A stretch of 64,000 nt of DNA from Vibrio casei (GCF_002218025.2 NZ_AP018680.1:124001-188000); one strand, 5' to 3'; positions 9,751-20,075 are shown, counted from the stretch's first letter. Notes: generated by a model not told the origin, from the sequence alone. Program-made: numbers and translations.

Positions 9751-10386
9751 CTAATTTTCGGACTCTAATTGCTGCAATAAGATCACGGCTTGAGTGCGAT
9801 TCTTGACATCAAGTTTGCGGAAAATAGCGGTCATATGTGCCTTGATGGTCGCTTCAGATACATTGAGTTCATAGGCAATTTGCTTATTGAGCAGCCCGTC
9901 TGACAGCATGCCTAATACTTTGTATTGCTGAGGGGTTAATGCGGCCAGTTTTTGGGTGAGATCATCACAAGCATCATTATTATGGATTAAGCCTTCAGGG
10001 AAGAAAGGATCACCATTTAACACTTGGTTTAAAGCACTATTGAGCTCTCTCATGTCGCTTGATTTAGGAATAAAACCAAAGGCACCATGGCTTTTGACTT
10101 GGCTGACTACACTGGATTCTTCACTGGCAGAAATCACCACGATGGGGAGGTCTGGGTACGTTGAACGCAAATGAATTAAGCCAGACATGCCATTTGAACC
10201 GGGCATTTTTAAATCAAGCAACAGTAAGTCGGGATCATCTATCTTTTGTAAAACAGCTAATAATGCATCAAGAGAATCTGCTTCGTGTAAGTTTGCGCCA
10301 CTTACAGCCATATGAATCGACTGAAATAAGGCATTACGAAACAGTGGATGATCATCAGCAATGATAATGTTGTATGTCGAGTCCAT
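9751..10386 (-). CDS. crbR: LuxR/NarL-family response regulator, CrbR-like
   Basis: A 211-residue regulator with an N-terminal receiver (acidic pair in IADDHPLF, phospho-acceptor Asp58 in LLLLDLKMPG, Lys in FIPKSS) and a C-terminal LuxR-type helix-turn-helix (LTPQQYKVLGMLSDGLLNKQ, ATIKAHMTAIFRKL). Its neighbours, nhaP2, yhgN and the VC_2705-type symporter, are as I recall for V. cholerae VC2702, the CrbR that pairs with CrbS to activate acs. Here the CrbS-type kinase gene is also close (1077-4517). The family is certain; the CrbR name is inferred from synteny and the nearby kinase. Confidence 0.87.
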   Translation of the reverse strand: MDSTYNIIIADDHPLFRNALFQSIHMAVSGANLHEADSLDALLAVLQKIDDPDLLLLDLKMPGSNGMSGLIHLRSTYPDLPIVVISASEESSVVSQVKSHGAFGFIPKSSDMRELNSALNQVLNGDPFFPEGLIHNNDACDDLTQKLAALTPQQYKVLGMLSDGLLNKQIAYELNVSEATIKAHMTAIFRKLDVKNRTQAVILLQQLESEN

Positions 10387-10580
10387 GACAATAAGTTCAC
10401 TGTATTGGTAGCAATGGATCTATTATTAACCTGTTTTCTTTTCGGTCTCAATAGGCCATGTCAAAAACTCTGAAGCATATCCGACTTTTGTCTAACTATC
10501 TGCGATTGATGAAAGTACAGAGTACCGATGCTTGAAAATATGGCTTGAAAATATTTGTATGACATCTTAACGGTCGGTTG

Positions 10581-12461
10581 TTAAGGGCTGATTAATTGAT
10601 TTTCTAATAGGTGGTTAAAGAAAGGCTCTGCTTTCATAAAACCGGTCACTCGCGCTTTTTGAACGTAGTTACCATTGGCATCCCAAAACTCGATAGTGGG
10701 TAATCCGAGTACTTTCATTTTCTGCATTAGTGCAATGTCATCAGGGTTGGCTGCGGTAACATCTGCTTGCAACAAGACAAATTGCTTTAATTGTTGTGAG
10801 ACTTTCAGATCATGAAAGGTGTATTTTTCGAACTCTTTACAAGCGACACACCAATCGGCGTAGTAATCGAGCATCACCGACTTGCCAGTTTGTTTAGCAA
10901 GAGCCAACTGTTGCTTTAAATCTGTGACGGTTTTAATGCGCGTAAATTCAACTTTGGTTTGCTGTTGTTGATCTTGATGACTGACTGAAATGACACCCAG
11001 TGATTGCAATCCTACATAGAAAGAGAACACCAAACCTAATATGGCGACGATGCCAATCACGCTTTGTTTCCAACTGCCATTGTGCATGTTTTGTTTTATA
11101 TGATACAACCAGCCAAATGCGACTAGGCCAAGTATCACCCATAATCCGTTAACCCAAGTGACAGGTAGGATTCTCTCTAGTAAGAAGAGGGGGGCTGCCA
11201 GTAAAATGAAACCGAATGAAATTTTAACTCGGTTCATCCATTCACCGGCTTGTGGAAGTAATTTATTACCAAATACCGCTACTAAAATGAGTGGGATACC
11301 CATACCTATGGCTAAGGCATATAGAGCAACGGCTCCTGTTATTAAATCGCCACTTTGCGCCACGTATAATAATGCGCCAGACAGAGGTGCAGTGGTGCAG
11401 GGTGAGCATACTAATCCTGAAATTACGCCCATTATAAAGACACCAATAAGGTTGCCACCTTGTTGCTTATTGCTTTGTGCATTTAGCCAAGTTTGTAAGC
11501 CACTTGGCAGCTGAATGGTGTAAACACCAAACATGGATAAAGACAACAAGACGAATAAAATACTTAAACTGATTAATACAGCAGGGGCTTGTAGAGCGGC
11601 TTGAAATTGTACCCCAAGCGATGCTACGACGAGTCCAAGTAACATGTAGGTGACTGCCATGCCTTGCACGTAGACAAAAGACAGTTTAAACGCTTTGCTG
11701 GCTTGCAGGCGTCCACCACCTAAGACTATACCCGTTAATATGGGATACATCGGCAGCACACAAGGCGTAAAGGCCAGCCCAATTCCAAGTGCTAAGAATA
11801 AGAACGGTGTCCACCAATAATCAGCTAACTGAGCTGCTATGTTTGCGTCATTTGAACCATCTTTGACATTGGTATTGCTTGTTACCTTACTATCAATATC
11901 ACTTTTTTTTGTTTTTTTAGCCGCCGTTGTCGATGGGTTTTCTGATTTTAATGATGGATTGGCTTGGCTAGTGTTGGTTTTTGATCCAATGGCATCAAGC
12001 GGAATGATCCGAGTTTCTGGTGGATAGCAAAACCCGCTAGTGGCGCAACCTTGGTATTGGACGATCAGTTCGCCATTTTTTCCCACTGCGGACAATGGAA
12101 TGCTAATGCTAACCGGTTCAGTAAAAATATGAACATCACCAAAGAACTCATCAGTGTGGAAGGTTCCTTCAGGGATTATAGCATCGCCTATTGTGGCATC
12201 TGTACTCTGAAATGAAAAACGCTCTTGGTACAAGTAATAACCGGGTTTGACTTGCCAGTCTAAATGAACGGTTGAACCTTGTTGAGAAAAGTTAAAAGGA
12301 AAAGCTTGATCAACAGGGACAAATTTTGGGGTGTTGAGATTACTCGGTGCATTTTGAAAGGCTTGTAATGGGCTATTCGTAGAATCAAAGTTCGCCGCTA
12401 GAGGCGAAAAGCTGGTCAGTAATCCGAATAACAGCATTAATACGGAGCGCGTTCGTAACAT
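10581..12461 (-). CDS. dsbD: thiol:disulfide interchange protein DsbD
   Basis: DsbD carries electrons from cytoplasmic thioredoxin across the inner membrane to reduce periplasmic DsbC and related proteins. This copy of 626 residues has a signal peptide ([18 protein letters not shown]), an N-terminal beta domain with the redox pair in [10 protein letters not shown], about eight membrane helices with the paired cysteines in [10 protein letters not shown] and [11 protein letters not shown], and a C-terminal thioredoxin-like domain with CVAC. The ATG at 12461 is chosen because ATGAGAG lies just upstream; a longer TTG start at 12482 is possible. A Lys/Ser/Thr-rich linker joins the N-terminal domain to the membrane part. 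Confidence 0.93.
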   Translation of the reverse strand: MLRTRSVLMLLFGLLTSFSPLAANFDSTNSPLQAFQNAPSNLNTPKFVPVDQAFPFNFSQQGSTVHLDWQVKPGYYLYQERFSFQSTDATIGDAIIPEGTFHTDEFFGDVHIFTEPVSISIPLSAVGKNGELIVQYQGCATSGFCYPPETRIIPLDAIGSKTNTSQANPSLKSENPSTTAAKKTKKSDIDSKVTSNTNVKDGSNDANIAAQLADYWWTPFLFLALGIGLAFTPCVLPMYPILTGIVLGGGRLQASKAFKLSFVYVQGMAVTYMLLGLVVASLGVQFQAALQAPAVLISLSILFVLLSLSMFGVYTIQLPSGLQTWLNAQSNKQQGGNLIGVFIMGVISGLVCSPCTTAPLSGALLYVAQSGDLITGAVALYALAIGMGIPLILVAVFGNKLLPQAGEWMNRVKISFGFILLAAPLFLLERILPVTWVNGLWVILGLVAFGWLYHIKQNMHNGSWKQSVIGIVAILGLVFSFYVGLQSLGVISVSHQDQQQQTKVEFTRIKTVTDLKQQLALAKQTGKSVMLDYYADWCVACKEFEKYTFHDLKVSQQLKQFVLLQADVTAANPDDIALMQKMKVLGLPTIEFWDANGNYVQKARVTGFMKAEPFFNHLLENQLISP

Positions 12462-12607
12462 GGTTCTCTCATTTATGATCAATAGATGGAATAAGGTTCA
12501 GACCAGTATATTTTAAAATGGTTCTTTCAATATATCAGGCAGAATGCACCAAAGTATAACAGAACGTATAGCAGAACTAATGTTAATAATCATAGGGTAG
12601 GAAGACA

Positions 12608-12640
12608 ATAAAAAGGGAAAAGTACGCTGACTTTTCCCTT
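12608..12640 (-). terminator. dcuA terminator
   Basis: AAGGGAAAAGT and ACTTTTCCCTT form a perfect 11-bp stem with a six-base loop, followed on the minus strand by TTTTTATTG. It lies just after the dcuA stop codon and separates dcuA from dsbD. Confidence 0.9.
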
Positions 12641-12663
12641 GAGGTAGTAAAGTTAATCCGTTG

Positions 12664-13962
12664 TTATAAGAATAAACCACCGAATAAAAAGCCAAGCGCG
12701 ACTGCTGAAGCGATGGTGACCACACCAGGAACCATAAATGGATGGTTAAACACGAGTTTCCCAATACGAGTTGAGCCAGTGTCATCCATTTCGACAGCGG
12801 CCAATAGGGTTGGGTAAGTCGGCAATACAAACAAAGCGCTCACTGCGGCAAAAGAAGCAACTGCTGTTAAAGGGGCGACACCAATGGCTAAAGCCGCTGG
12901 CATTAACGCAGTAGTGGTTGCGCCTTGTGAATAAAGCAACATGGATGCGAAGAATAACGTAACCGCTAACATCCAAGGATATTGTTGTAATAAGTCGCCC
13001 GCGAAACTTTTTATTTCAACAAGATGACTGGATACGAAAGTATCACCTAGCCACGCCACACCAAGTACACAAATACAAGCACTCATACCAGAGCGGAAGG
13101 TGGCTGCGGTGCTGATTTTTCCAGCATCAATTTTACATATCGTCACAATCACGGCAGCAGCGGTCAGCATAATCGCCATAATCGCTTGGTTTCGATCGAT
13201 GTGAGGGTCTTGGATTATCCCTACTGAACCACTAATTAAGGTGGCGTACACGACAACAAAAACAATCGCAGCAGCAAAGATATAGACAGAATGTTTCGCG
13301 GCAGCGGTTACGACGGTTTTTTTAGTGCTTTTGAGTTGGATTAATCCTTTTGCCATACGATCTTGATAGACAGGGTCATCTTTTAATTCACAACCCATGA
13401 AATTGGCCACGAATGCCCCAATCATACACGCTAAGAAGGTGGTTGGAATGCACACCATTAAAAGATGTAAGTAGCTAACACCTAAAGGCTCAAGTAAGCC
13501 TGCAAAAAACACCACTGCGGCAGAAATGGGTGAAGCGGTAATGGCAATTTGCGAAGCAATAACCGCAATGGATAATGGGCGAGAAGGGCGAACACCTTGC
13601 TCTTTTGCCACTTCAGCAATCACCGGTAAAGTAGAAAAAGCAGTGTGGCCTGTACCGGCTAACAGTGTCATAAAATAGGTAACGATGGGAGCGTAAAAAG
13701 TAATCCGTTTTGGGTTCTTACGCAAAAACTTCTCAGCAAGCTGGACTAACCAATCCATCCCGCCTGCTACTTGCATTGCAGCAATCGCAGTGATGACGGA
13801 GGCTATAATTAAAATTACATCAACCGGAATCGTACCCGCATCCACACCAAAGAACATGGTGAGAACGACCACGCCAGCACCCCCAGCAAACCCAATACCA
13901 ATACCGCCTATTCTCGCCCCTAAATAAATAAAGAGTAGAACGATTAAAAGTTGTAAAAACAT
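12664..13962 (-). CDS. dcuA: anaerobic C4-dicarboxylate transporter DcuA
   Basis: A 432-residue, highly hydrophobic inner-membrane protein of the Dcu family, with the N-terminal motif FAGGAGVVVLTMFFGV and GTGHTAFSTLPVIAEVAKE. It exchanges fumarate, aspartate or malate for succinate in anaerobic fumarate respiration. The gene follows aspA on the same strand, the usual pairing: aspartase makes the fumarate and DcuA exchanges the dicarboxylates. A terminator between them at 14089-14125 suggests dcuA is also transcribed from its own promoter. Confidence 0.94.
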   Translation of the reverse strand: MFLQLLIVLLFIYLGARIGGIGIGFAGGAGVVVLTMFFGVDAGTIPVDVILIIASVITAIAAMQVAGGMDWLVQLAEKFLRKNPKRITFYAPIVTYFMTLLAGTGHTAFSTLPVIAEVAKEQGVRPSRPLSIAVIASQIAITASPISAAVVFFAGLLEPLGVSYLHLLMVCIPTTFLACMIGAFVANFMGCELKDDPVYQDRMAKGLIQLKSTKKTVVTAAAKHSVYIFAAAIVFVVVYATLISGSVGIIQDPHIDRNQAIMAIMLTAAAVIVTICKIDAGKISTAATFRSGMSACICVLGVAWLGDTFVSSHLVEIKSFAGDLLQQYPWMLAVTLFFASMLLYSQGATTTALMPAALAIGVAPLTAVASFAAVSALFVLPTYPTLLAAVEMDDTGSTRIGKLVFNHPFMVPGVVTIASAVALGFLFGGLFL

Positions 13963-14088
13963 ACAATGTTTCCTTTTAAATTTATAAATTAACCTGAGTT
14001 ATCGACAATCGAGTGGAAAAAGAAAGGTATCGATAATTCGTGTAAATCTAACTGGTAATTTGATTATAAAAAGTAATGTCGAGAAGCC

Positions 14089-14125
14089 ATAAAAAAGGGA
14101 GCGGTAAACGCTCCCTTTTTTATTT
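14089..14125 (-). terminator. aspA terminator
   Basis: AAGGGAGCG and CGCTCCCTT pair around a short loop, with an A-run on one side and a T-run on the other. On the minus strand it lies 30 bases after aspA. The symmetry would also allow it to act on plus-strand transcription. Confidence 0.88.
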
Positions 14126-14154
14126 TATGTATTCCAACAATACGCCAACGGAGC

Positions 14155-15600
14155 TTAGTTGTAGCGTTTTGCTTTGTATTGAGGGTGCATTAAGTTTTCT
14201 GGGGAGAAAATCTCATCCAGTTGCTCTTCTGTTAATAAACCACGATCTAATACAATTTCACGGACGCTCTTACCTGTCTCGGCGCAAATCTTGCCAACAA
14301 TATCACCCTGATGATGACCAATGTATGGGTTTAAGTAGGTGACTATACCAATAGAATTGTAGACGTAGTTTTCACATACTTCTTTATTCACCGTGATGCC
14401 ATCAATACACTTGTCTCTCAAGTTGACACAAGCATTTTTCAGGATTTCTAGAGATTCAAACATACACTGTGCAATCACAGGTTCCATCACGTTGAGCTGA
14501 AGTTGCCCACCTTCCGCAGCAAAAGACAATGCCGTATCGTTGCCCAAGACTTTAAAGCAGACTTGGTTAACTACTTCAGGTATGACAGGATTGACTTTTG
14601 CAGGCATGATTGAAGAGCCAGCTTGCAGCTCTGGCAGGTTAAGTTCATTAAGACCTGCGCGAGGGCCTGATGACAATAAACGTAAGTCATTACAGATTTT
14701 AGACAGTTTAACCGCAAGGCGTTTTAGGGCGCCGTGTGCCATTACATAAGCACCACAATCGGAAGTTGCTTCAATTAAATCTTCGGCTGCTACGCACTCA
14801 AAGCCTGTGACTTCTGAAAGATGTTTGACGGCTAATGCTTGGTATTCAGGTGCTGCGTTCAAGCCTGTGCCGATCGCCGTTGCGCCCAAGTTTACTTCAA
14901 GTAGAAGTTTTGAAATGTACTGAAGGTTACGAACTTCTTCATTCAGTGTTACCGACCAGGCGTGGAATTCTTGTCCGACCGTCATTGGCACAGCATCTTG
15001 CAATTGGGTACGGCCCATTTTAATGATGGTATTAAATTCTGTGCTTTTTAGATCGAAAGCACCTTTTAGGTATTCAACCGCTTCAATCGTTTTCATGATG
15101 CTGCTGTAAACCGAAATGCGGAAACCGGTTGGGTAAGCGCAGTTCGTTGATTGACTTTTGTTAACATGATCATTGGGATTGATGAAGTCGTATTCGCCTT
15201 TTTCTTTCCCCATTAATTCAAGAGCGAGATTGGCGATAACTTCATTGGTATTCATATTAACAGAGGTACCAGCGCCGCCTTGGAACACATCTGAAGGGAA
15301 TTGATCCATGCATTTCCCAGTGCTTAAGATAACGTCACAAGCTTGAATAATATAATCGCTGATATCAGCAGGTAAGACGCCAATTTCTTTATTGGCAAGC
15401 GCCGCCGCTTTTTTAGTCATTACCATGCCACGAACAAACTCTGGCACATCAGAGATAGTGACATTAGAAATATTAAAGTTTTCAACGGCTCGGACCGTGT
15501 GGATACCATAATACGCTTCAGACGGGACTTCACGAGTGCCGAGTAAATCTTCTTCAATACGGTATTGTTGAACAGGAGTTTCGATCGTTAATGTTGTCAT
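14155..15600 (-). CDS. aspA: aspartate ammonia-lyase (aspartase)
   Basis: Aspartase converts L-aspartate to fumarate and ammonia in the cytoplasm. The 481-residue protein has the fumarate-lyase signature [11 protein letters not shown], the N-terminal motif [19 protein letters not shown] and the conserved [14 protein letters not shown]. Length is typical of bacterial aspartases. It lies upstream of dcuA and diverges from fxsA, the arrangement also seen in E. coli. This supports a role in anaerobic fumarate supply. Confidence 0.96.
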   Translation of the reverse strand: MTTLTIETPVQQYRIEEDLLGTREVPSEAYYGIHTVRAVENFNISNVTISDVPEFVRGMVMTKKAAALANKEIGVLPADISDYIIQACDVILSTGKCMDQFPSDVFQGGAGTSVNMNTNEVIANLALELMGKEKGEYDFINPNDHVNKSQSTNCAYPTGFRISVYSSIMKTIEAVEYLKGAFDLKSTEFNTIIKMGRTQLQDAVPMTVGQEFHAWSVTLNEEVRNLQYISKLLLEVNLGATAIGTGLNAAPEYQALAVKHLSEVTGFECVAAEDLIEATSDCGAYVMAHGALKRLAVKLSKICNDLRLLSSGPRAGLNELNLPELQAGSSIMPAKVNPVIPEVVNQVCFKVLGNDTALSFAAEGGQLQLNVMEPVIAQCMFESLEILKNACVNLRDKCIDGITVNKEVCENYVYNSIGIVTYLNPYIGHHQGDIVGKICAETGKSVREIVLDRGLLTEEQLDEIFSPENLMHPQYKAKRYN

Positions 15601-15948
15601 TGGATGGACCCTATAAGCATGGAACGCTAATAAAAAACTTATTTGCCTCGGTTGCTAGAATCCATTCATTGCAGACTGGTGGCTCACTTTTGTGATGTAA
15701 TCATACCCCTTTGGAGGTGGAAAAATAGATCATAGATCAAACTTTTCATCTCCATCTTGTATCTTTATTATGGTTTTTAGTTGAATTGTTTAGAGTTTGT
15801 TCTTTTTAGGCTGTAAATTGCTTTTAAATTGTGAATAAACAGTATTTCCTAAATAAATAGATTTTATAAATAGTTACGTTTTGATTGGGTTAAAGTTTGT
15901 TGTCTTTTCGTGGAAGGCATACACTGGGTATAACTACTGGAGGTATTT
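15601..15948. other. divergent aspA/fxsA intergenic region
   Basis: These 348 bases separate two divergent genes and must hold both promoters. The sequence is A/T rich. Near 15690 there is TTGTGATGTAATCATA, which resembles half of a CRP or FNR site, but its second half is out of phase, so I do not call an operator. No ORF or RNA is evident. Confidence 0.4.
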
Positions 15949-16434
15949 GTGTTTCCGATTCTAGTCATATTATTTATTGTTGTTCCTGTTATTGAGATCG
16001 CCCTGTTTATTCAAGTGGGTGGGCTTATTGGTTTGTGGCCGACCATTGCGATTGTTTTGATCACCGCTTTTGTTGGTGCTTCTTTAGTGCGCAGTCAGGG
16101 GATTCAAACGTTAATGTCAGTACAGTCACGCTTGCAACAAGGTGAGTTACCGGCACAACAAATTATAGAAGGGGTTATGTTAGCGGTTGCAGGAGTATTG
16201 CTTTTAACGCCTGGTTTTATGACCGATGCTCTGGGAATGTTAGTATTACTACCCGCACCAAGAGCGGTGATAGCCAAACAATTGATGAAGCGAGTGAAAG
16301 TGAATACATCGGTAAACTTTGGCGGTGGTTTTCATCAAGACCCGTTTGGTGCTTCTGAACACGATCAGCAAGGTGATGTGTTTGAAGGTGAATATGAAAA
16401 AAAAACTGATGAAGATAAGAGAATAGACAAGTAG
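15949..16434 (+). CDS. fxsA: FxsA membrane protein
   Basis: A 161-residue cytoplasmic-membrane protein with the FxsA pattern: two N-terminal hydrophobic segments (PILVILFIVVPVIEIALFI and LWPTIAIVLITAFVGASLV), the motif LVRSQG, a third segment ending in LLTPGFMTDALG, and a polar tail. In E. coli its overproduction relieves exclusion of phage T7 by the F plasmid; its normal role is unknown. The GTG start has a strong TGGAGG six bases upstream. It diverges from aspA as in enterics, but groES does not follow here. Confidence 0.9.
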   Translation: MFPILVILFIVVPVIEIALFIQVGGLIGLWPTIAIVLITAFVGASLVRSQGIQTLMSVQSRLQQGELPAQQIIEGVMLAVAGVLLLTPGFMTDALGMLVLLPAPRAVIAKQLMKRVKVNTSVNFGGGFHQDPFGASEHDQQGDVFEGEYEKKTDEDKRIDK

Positions 16435-16469
16435 CTATTACGCATGTTTTGACATGATTTTTCTGTATA

Positions 16470-16510
16470 TAAAAAGAGCGAACCTTTTATTGGGGGCGCT
16501 CTTTTTTATG
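16470..16510. terminator. bidirectional terminator between fxsA and trmL
   Basis: AAAAAGAGCG pairs with CGCTCTTTTTT around a loop of about 16 bases. The gene pair is convergent, and the A/T tails allow termination in both directions. Confidence 0.85.
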
Positions 16511-16554
16511 TTAAGTTCTTTTTTATGTTAATAAGTAAAAATACTAGGTGTGTT

Positions 16555-17034
16555 TTATAATGCGCCTTGAAAGCCCATTTGACGCCATGCTTCAAACGCG
16601 ATGATAGCGACAGCGTTAGATAAATTGAGACTTCGGCTGTCTGGCATCATGGGAATACGAATGCGTTGTTCCATTGGCAATGCTTCGATAGTGTCGGCAG
16701 GTAGTCCGCGGGTTTCTGGCCCAAATAATAAGACGTCACCCGATTGAAACTGGGCATCAATATGATGGCCAGTGGTTTTAGTGGTACAAGCAAAAATACG
16801 GAAACTTTCGCCTCTTTCTTGTTGTAGATATTCAATAAAGGCGGCGTAATTTTTGTGGCGCTTTACTCGGGCTAAATCGTGGTAATCCAACCCTGCACGA
16901 CGTACTTTCTTCTCTTCCAAATCAAACCCTAATGGCTCAATTAAATGTAAGTTTGCACCGCAATTAGCGCAAAGGCGAATGATGTTGCCTGTGTTAGGCG
17001 CTATTTCTGGTTCAAATAAGGCAATGTCGAACAT
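16555..17034 (-). CDS. trmL: tRNA (cytidine/uridine-2'-O-)-methyltransferase TrmL
   Basis: A 159-residue SPOUT-family methyltransferase that modifies the ribose of the wobble base of certain leucine tRNAs. It shows the start motif [20 protein letters not shown], the SAM-binding loop [11 protein letters not shown] and the C-terminal knot motif [19 protein letters not shown]. Length and motif order are those of TrmL (YibK). It stands alone, convergent with fxsA and upstream of no clear operon partner. Confidence 0.95.
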   Translation of the reverse strand: MFDIALFEPEIAPNTGNIIRLCANCGANLHLIEPLGFDLEEKKVRRAGLDYHDLARVKRHKNYAAFIEYLQQERGESFRIFACTTKTTGHHIDAQFQSGDVLLFGPETRGLPADTIEALPMEQRIRIPMMPDSRSLNLSNAVAIIAFEAWRQMGFQGAL

Positions 17035-17110
17035 AAGGTTACTCGAATAACGGTAAGAAAGTGCGGCAAAGTATAAGCCTTACCGCAGTAATAATACAAT
17101 CTGTCTAATA

Positions 17111-18481
17111 TTACACGCTTGTCGGAAGTAGAATGTCTACGGCTAAGCCTCCATGTTGGCTTTTGCTCGTGTTGATCGTGCCATTATGATGAATGATAGC
17201 ATTTTGAGTAATTGTTAACCCAAGCCCTGCGCCTCCGCTGTCACGATCACGAGCGGTAGAGACTCGGTAAAAGGGGCGGAAGATAGCGTCCAGTTCATGT
17301 TCATCTACGCCTTCTCCATCATCTTCAATCCGGATTTTTATGTGCCCATTTTGCTGACTAAACGTTACCCAAATGCCTTGCTCACTATAGCGAATCGCAT
17401 TACGGATGACATTTTCGACGGCACTGGTGAGTAAGCTAGGGTTACCAGTTAAATGTTCATCAGGTATTGGCGTGCAATATAATTGTTTCCCTTGCTGCTC
17501 TGCTTCAAATTGGCCATCCTCGATCACATCGGACCAAAGTTCAGAGGCGGGTAAATGTTGCCTGATCAAATGAGTGTCAATTTGGCGGCGAGACAGTTCT
17601 AGTAATTCATTGATCATTTTTTCTAGCCGTTCTGCTTCGGTATCGATGCGTGAATGTTCAGCACTTTCGCCTTGCTTACGAATCGCCAAAGCATTTGCCA
17701 TGCGTAATCGAGTTAATGGTGAACGTAATTCATGTGATATATCGGATAACAAACGCTGCTGTTCAGAAATCTTATTATTAATCGCAAGCACCATTTGGTT
17801 GAAGCTGGCACCGGCTTGTTTAAATTCATTGGGTCCTTTTTCTAAATCGGGATCGACTTCCAGTTCTCCCCTCGCCACTTTTTGTGCGGCTTTTTCAAGG
17901 CGCATTGCGGGTCGACTTAGCGCCCATGCTAGCCATAAAAGTAGCGGCGTACTCGATAACATGACGGCTAACAATAAACGTCCTGGGCGATCGAGTGATT
18001 CAAGTAAAAAAGGAGGAGGGCGGTGCCAGCGCATGCCGATATACATCTCAACATTTTGCTGTGCGATCACCACAGGAACAGGGCCTGCTATCATAAAACG
18101 GCCATATAAACGCTGTTGCGGTTGTTTGGAAGTATTGTCGTATAGGGTAATGAAGTTATTGAGCGCTTTTTGTCGTAATCCATGAGTGGGGTTGAGCCAC
18201 TTTCCTTCAGAGTCAGCAAAGTAGCGCTCTGGGCCTTTTTCTCGTTCGTCTTGTTTATGAAGTTTATCAAGTACTTGCTGCAAGGACGTTTCGTGTTGAT
18301 ATTGTTGCGTGATACTTTCACCATATCGCTGCATTTTCACTAATGCTTTCGATGGAATATCATGCAGTTGACGCGGATCAAATTGTGATACAGCTAAAAT
18401 AGCCACCACGACTAAAAACATGGTGAACCAAAAAATAGCAAAAATACGTCCGTATAAACTTGAGAACTTAGGTAATTTCAT
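17111..18481 (-). CDS. cpxA: envelope-stress sensor kinase CpxA
   Basis: A 456-residue inner-membrane histidine kinase with two transmembrane segments (about residues 9-28 and 165-185), a periplasmic sensor loop, a HAMP domain, a HisKA domain with His250 in SDISHELRSPLTRLR, and an HATPase domain (ENVIRNAIRYS, DDGEGV, GAGLGLTI). CpxA senses misfolded envelope proteins and phosphorylates CpxR. Its start overlaps the cpxR stop in a TAATG arrangement, indicating translational coupling. Confidence 0.94.
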   Translation of the reverse strand: MKLPKFSSLYGRIFAIFWFTMFLVVVAILAVSQFDPRQLHDIPSKALVKMQRYGESITQQYQHETSLQQVLDKLHKQDEREKGPERYFADSEGKWLNPTHGLRQKALNNFITLYDNTSKQPQQRLYGRFMIAGPVPVVIAQQNVEMYIGMRWHRPPPFLLESLDRPGRLLLAVMLSSTPLLLWLAWALSRPAMRLEKAAQKVARGELEVDPDLEKGPNEFKQAGASFNQMVLAINNKISEQQRLLSDISHELRSPLTRLRMANALAIRKQGESAEHSRIDTEAERLEKMINELLELSRRQIDTHLIRQHLPASELWSDVIEDGQFEAEQQGKQLYCTPIPDEHLTGNPSLLTSAVENVIRNAIRYSEQGIWVTFSQQNGHIKIRIEDDGEGVDEHELDAIFRPFYRVSTARDRDSGGAGLGLTITQNAIIHHNGTINTSKSQHGGLAVDILLPTSV

Positions 18482-19164
18482 TATTGATCTTCAACCATTA
18501 GATAACCACGTCCTCGTAAGGTTTTTATGAAGGCTTTGTCTTCATGGTTTTCAGACAGTTTTTTGCGTAAATTGGAAACGTGCATATCGATGGCCCGATC
18601 AAAGGGGCTTAAACGTTTACCAAGTACTTCTAAACTTAAGGTTTCTTTACTAATGGATTCGCCCATGTGACTAAGGAAATAATCCAATAATAAAAATTCC
18701 GTCGTGGTTAAATCGAGTCTTTGACCGTCATGATAAGCTTCTTGTTTGCCTGGAAATACTTGTAAGCCATGCGGAGGTGTCGTGTCATCACTTTCATCGC
18801 TGTGAAGTTGAGTGCGGCGTAAAATGGCTCTAATACGCGCGAGTAATTCTCTATCACTAAATGGTTTTGGTAAATAGTCATCAGCACCCAGCTCTAAACC
18901 GATCACTCGATCAATTTCTTCACCTTTGGCTGTTAGCATTAATACGGGAGTTTGCCAGTGTTGACGTAATTGCTTGAGCATCTCCATGCCATTCATTTTC
19001 GGCATCATATAATCGAGTAAAATGAGATCAATGTTGTTATCTACTTTATCTAAGCCTTCAATCCCATTGTTTGCTTGAGAAACAGTGAAACCTTCTAACG
19101 TGAGGATATCTTCAAGTAATCCCGTTAGCTCGCTATCGTCATCGACCAAAAGAATGTGTGTCAT
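18481..19164 (-). CDS. cpxR: response regulator CpxR
   Basis: A 227-residue OmpR-family regulator with an N-terminal receiver (acidic pocket in LVDDDSEL, phospho-acceptor Asp51 in LLDYMMPKMNG, Lys in YLPKPFSDRELLARI) and a C-terminal winged helix (TTEFLLLDYFLSHMGE, DMHVSNLRKKL, IKTLRGRGYL). It is the partner of CpxA and diverges from a cpxP-type gene, with a CpxR box between them that implies autoregulation. Confidence 0.95.
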   Translation of the reverse strand: MTHILLVDDDSELTGLLEDILTLEGFTVSQANNGIEGLDKVDNNIDLILLDYMMPKMNGMEMLKQLRQHWQTPVLMLTAKGEEIDRVIGLELGADDYLPKPFSDRELLARIRAILRRTQLHSDESDDTTPPHGLQVFPGKQEAYHDGQRLDLTTTEFLLLDYFLSHMGESISKETLSLEVLGKRLSPFDRAIDMHVSNLRKKLSENHEDKAFIKTLRGRGYLMVEDQ

Positions 19165-19256
19165 AAAAGTACCTGTTATCTAGCGATATAGAGAAAGTCT
19201 GTCCGATGATGCAATTATCACTGTTTTTGGCAGAAAAACGACTATTTAGACACCGA

Positions 19257-19271
19257 TTTACATAGTTTTAC
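19257..19271. promoter_or_regulatory. CpxR binding site between cpxR and cpxP
   Basis: TTTAC, five bases, TTTAC is the reverse of the CpxR consensus GTAAA-N5-GTAAA and matches it at every defined position. A third TTTAC half-site lies at about 19289. The position in the divergent region suits both cpxP activation and cpxRA autoregulation. Confidence 0.82.
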
Positions 19272-19395
19272 GTACGAGATACACCAGTTTACATTACAGG
19301 ATCTATTCTAACCTTATAGCAACGAAGCATAGAATAGCAACAAAACACAGAGACGGTGAATTCTATGCTTTATTTTATCCTTAATGAAAAGGTAG

Positions 19396-19935
19396 ATGAT
19401 GATGAAATCAATAATGAAGAAAAGTGTTTTAGTCTTATTAGCGGCTCCTCTGGCCTTTGGTTCTGCCTCAGCATTAGCGGCAAGTCATGGTGAGCACCAA
19501 AAAATGCCAGGGAAACACGGCCAGAAATGTGGAATGGGCATGGAGCGTGGTATTTGGAAGAAGTTAGATTTAACTGAGACTCAGAAAAATCAGTTAAAAG
19601 AATTACGCCAAAAAGATCGTGAAGCCATGACAGCAAAAAGTCAGTCACATAAGCAAACTATGAAAGCCAATCATGAGCAAATGCAAAACTTAGTGATGGC
19701 TGATAATTTTGACGAAGGTGCTGTACGTGCGTTGAGCCAAAAAATAGCGAATGAAAGTGTCGATATGAAAGTATCTTTCGCGAAAGATCGTAACGAGATG
19801 TTCAATGTATTAACGTCAGAGCAAAAAGCTGAGTTTAAAAAACTAAAAGGTGAGCAACATCAACAGTGCATGGATAAGTGGGATAAAATGAAAGCCCACA
19901 AGGAAGATCGCGCCAATAAAAAACCAGCGAATTAA
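19396..19935 (+). CDS. cpxP: periplasmic CpxP/Spy-family protein
   Basis: A 179-residue protein with a signal peptide (SVLVLLAAPLAFGSASALA) and a helical, charged mature part rich in Lys, Met and His. It contains two LTxxQ-type repeats, DLTETQKNQL and VLTSEQKAEF, the hallmark of the CpxP/Spy family. CpxP inhibits CpxA and acts as a periplasmic chaperone/adaptor. Three tandem ATG codons begin the frame (19396, 19399 and 19402), so the exact start is uncertain. The location divergent from cpxRA supports the name. Confidence 0.88.
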   Translation: MMMKSIMKKSVLVLLAAPLAFGSASALAASHGEHQKMPGKHGQKCGMGMERGIWKKLDLTETQKNQLKELRQKDREAMTAKSQSHKQTMKANHEQMQNLVMADNFDEGAVRALSQKIANESVDMKVSFAKDRNEMFNVLTSEQKAEFKKLKGEQHQQCMDKWDKMKAHKEDRANKKPAN

Positions 19936-19967
19936 TTTTCAATGATTAGTTGGAATTAACATGATGA

Positions 19968-19994
19968 GCAATCACTTCGGTGGTTGCTTTTTTA
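19968..19994 (+). terminator. cpxP terminator
   Basis: GCAATCAC and GTGGTTGC form an 8-bp stem with a TTCG tetraloop, followed by a run of seven T. It is a classic intrinsic terminator 33 bases after cpxP. Confidence 0.9.
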
Positions 19995-20075
19995 GTTGGA
20001 GTACCTTGTCCTATGATTGATATTGCCCAGTAATAGAGGCGTAACATGATGGTGGAGATGGCATTGTAATACATA

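Noticed and set aside
15690..15745. CRP or FNR operator upstream of aspA (TTGTGATGTAATCATA and GATCATAGATCAA).
   Set aside because: The half-sites have the wrong spacing for either consensus, although anaerobic control of aspA would be plausible.
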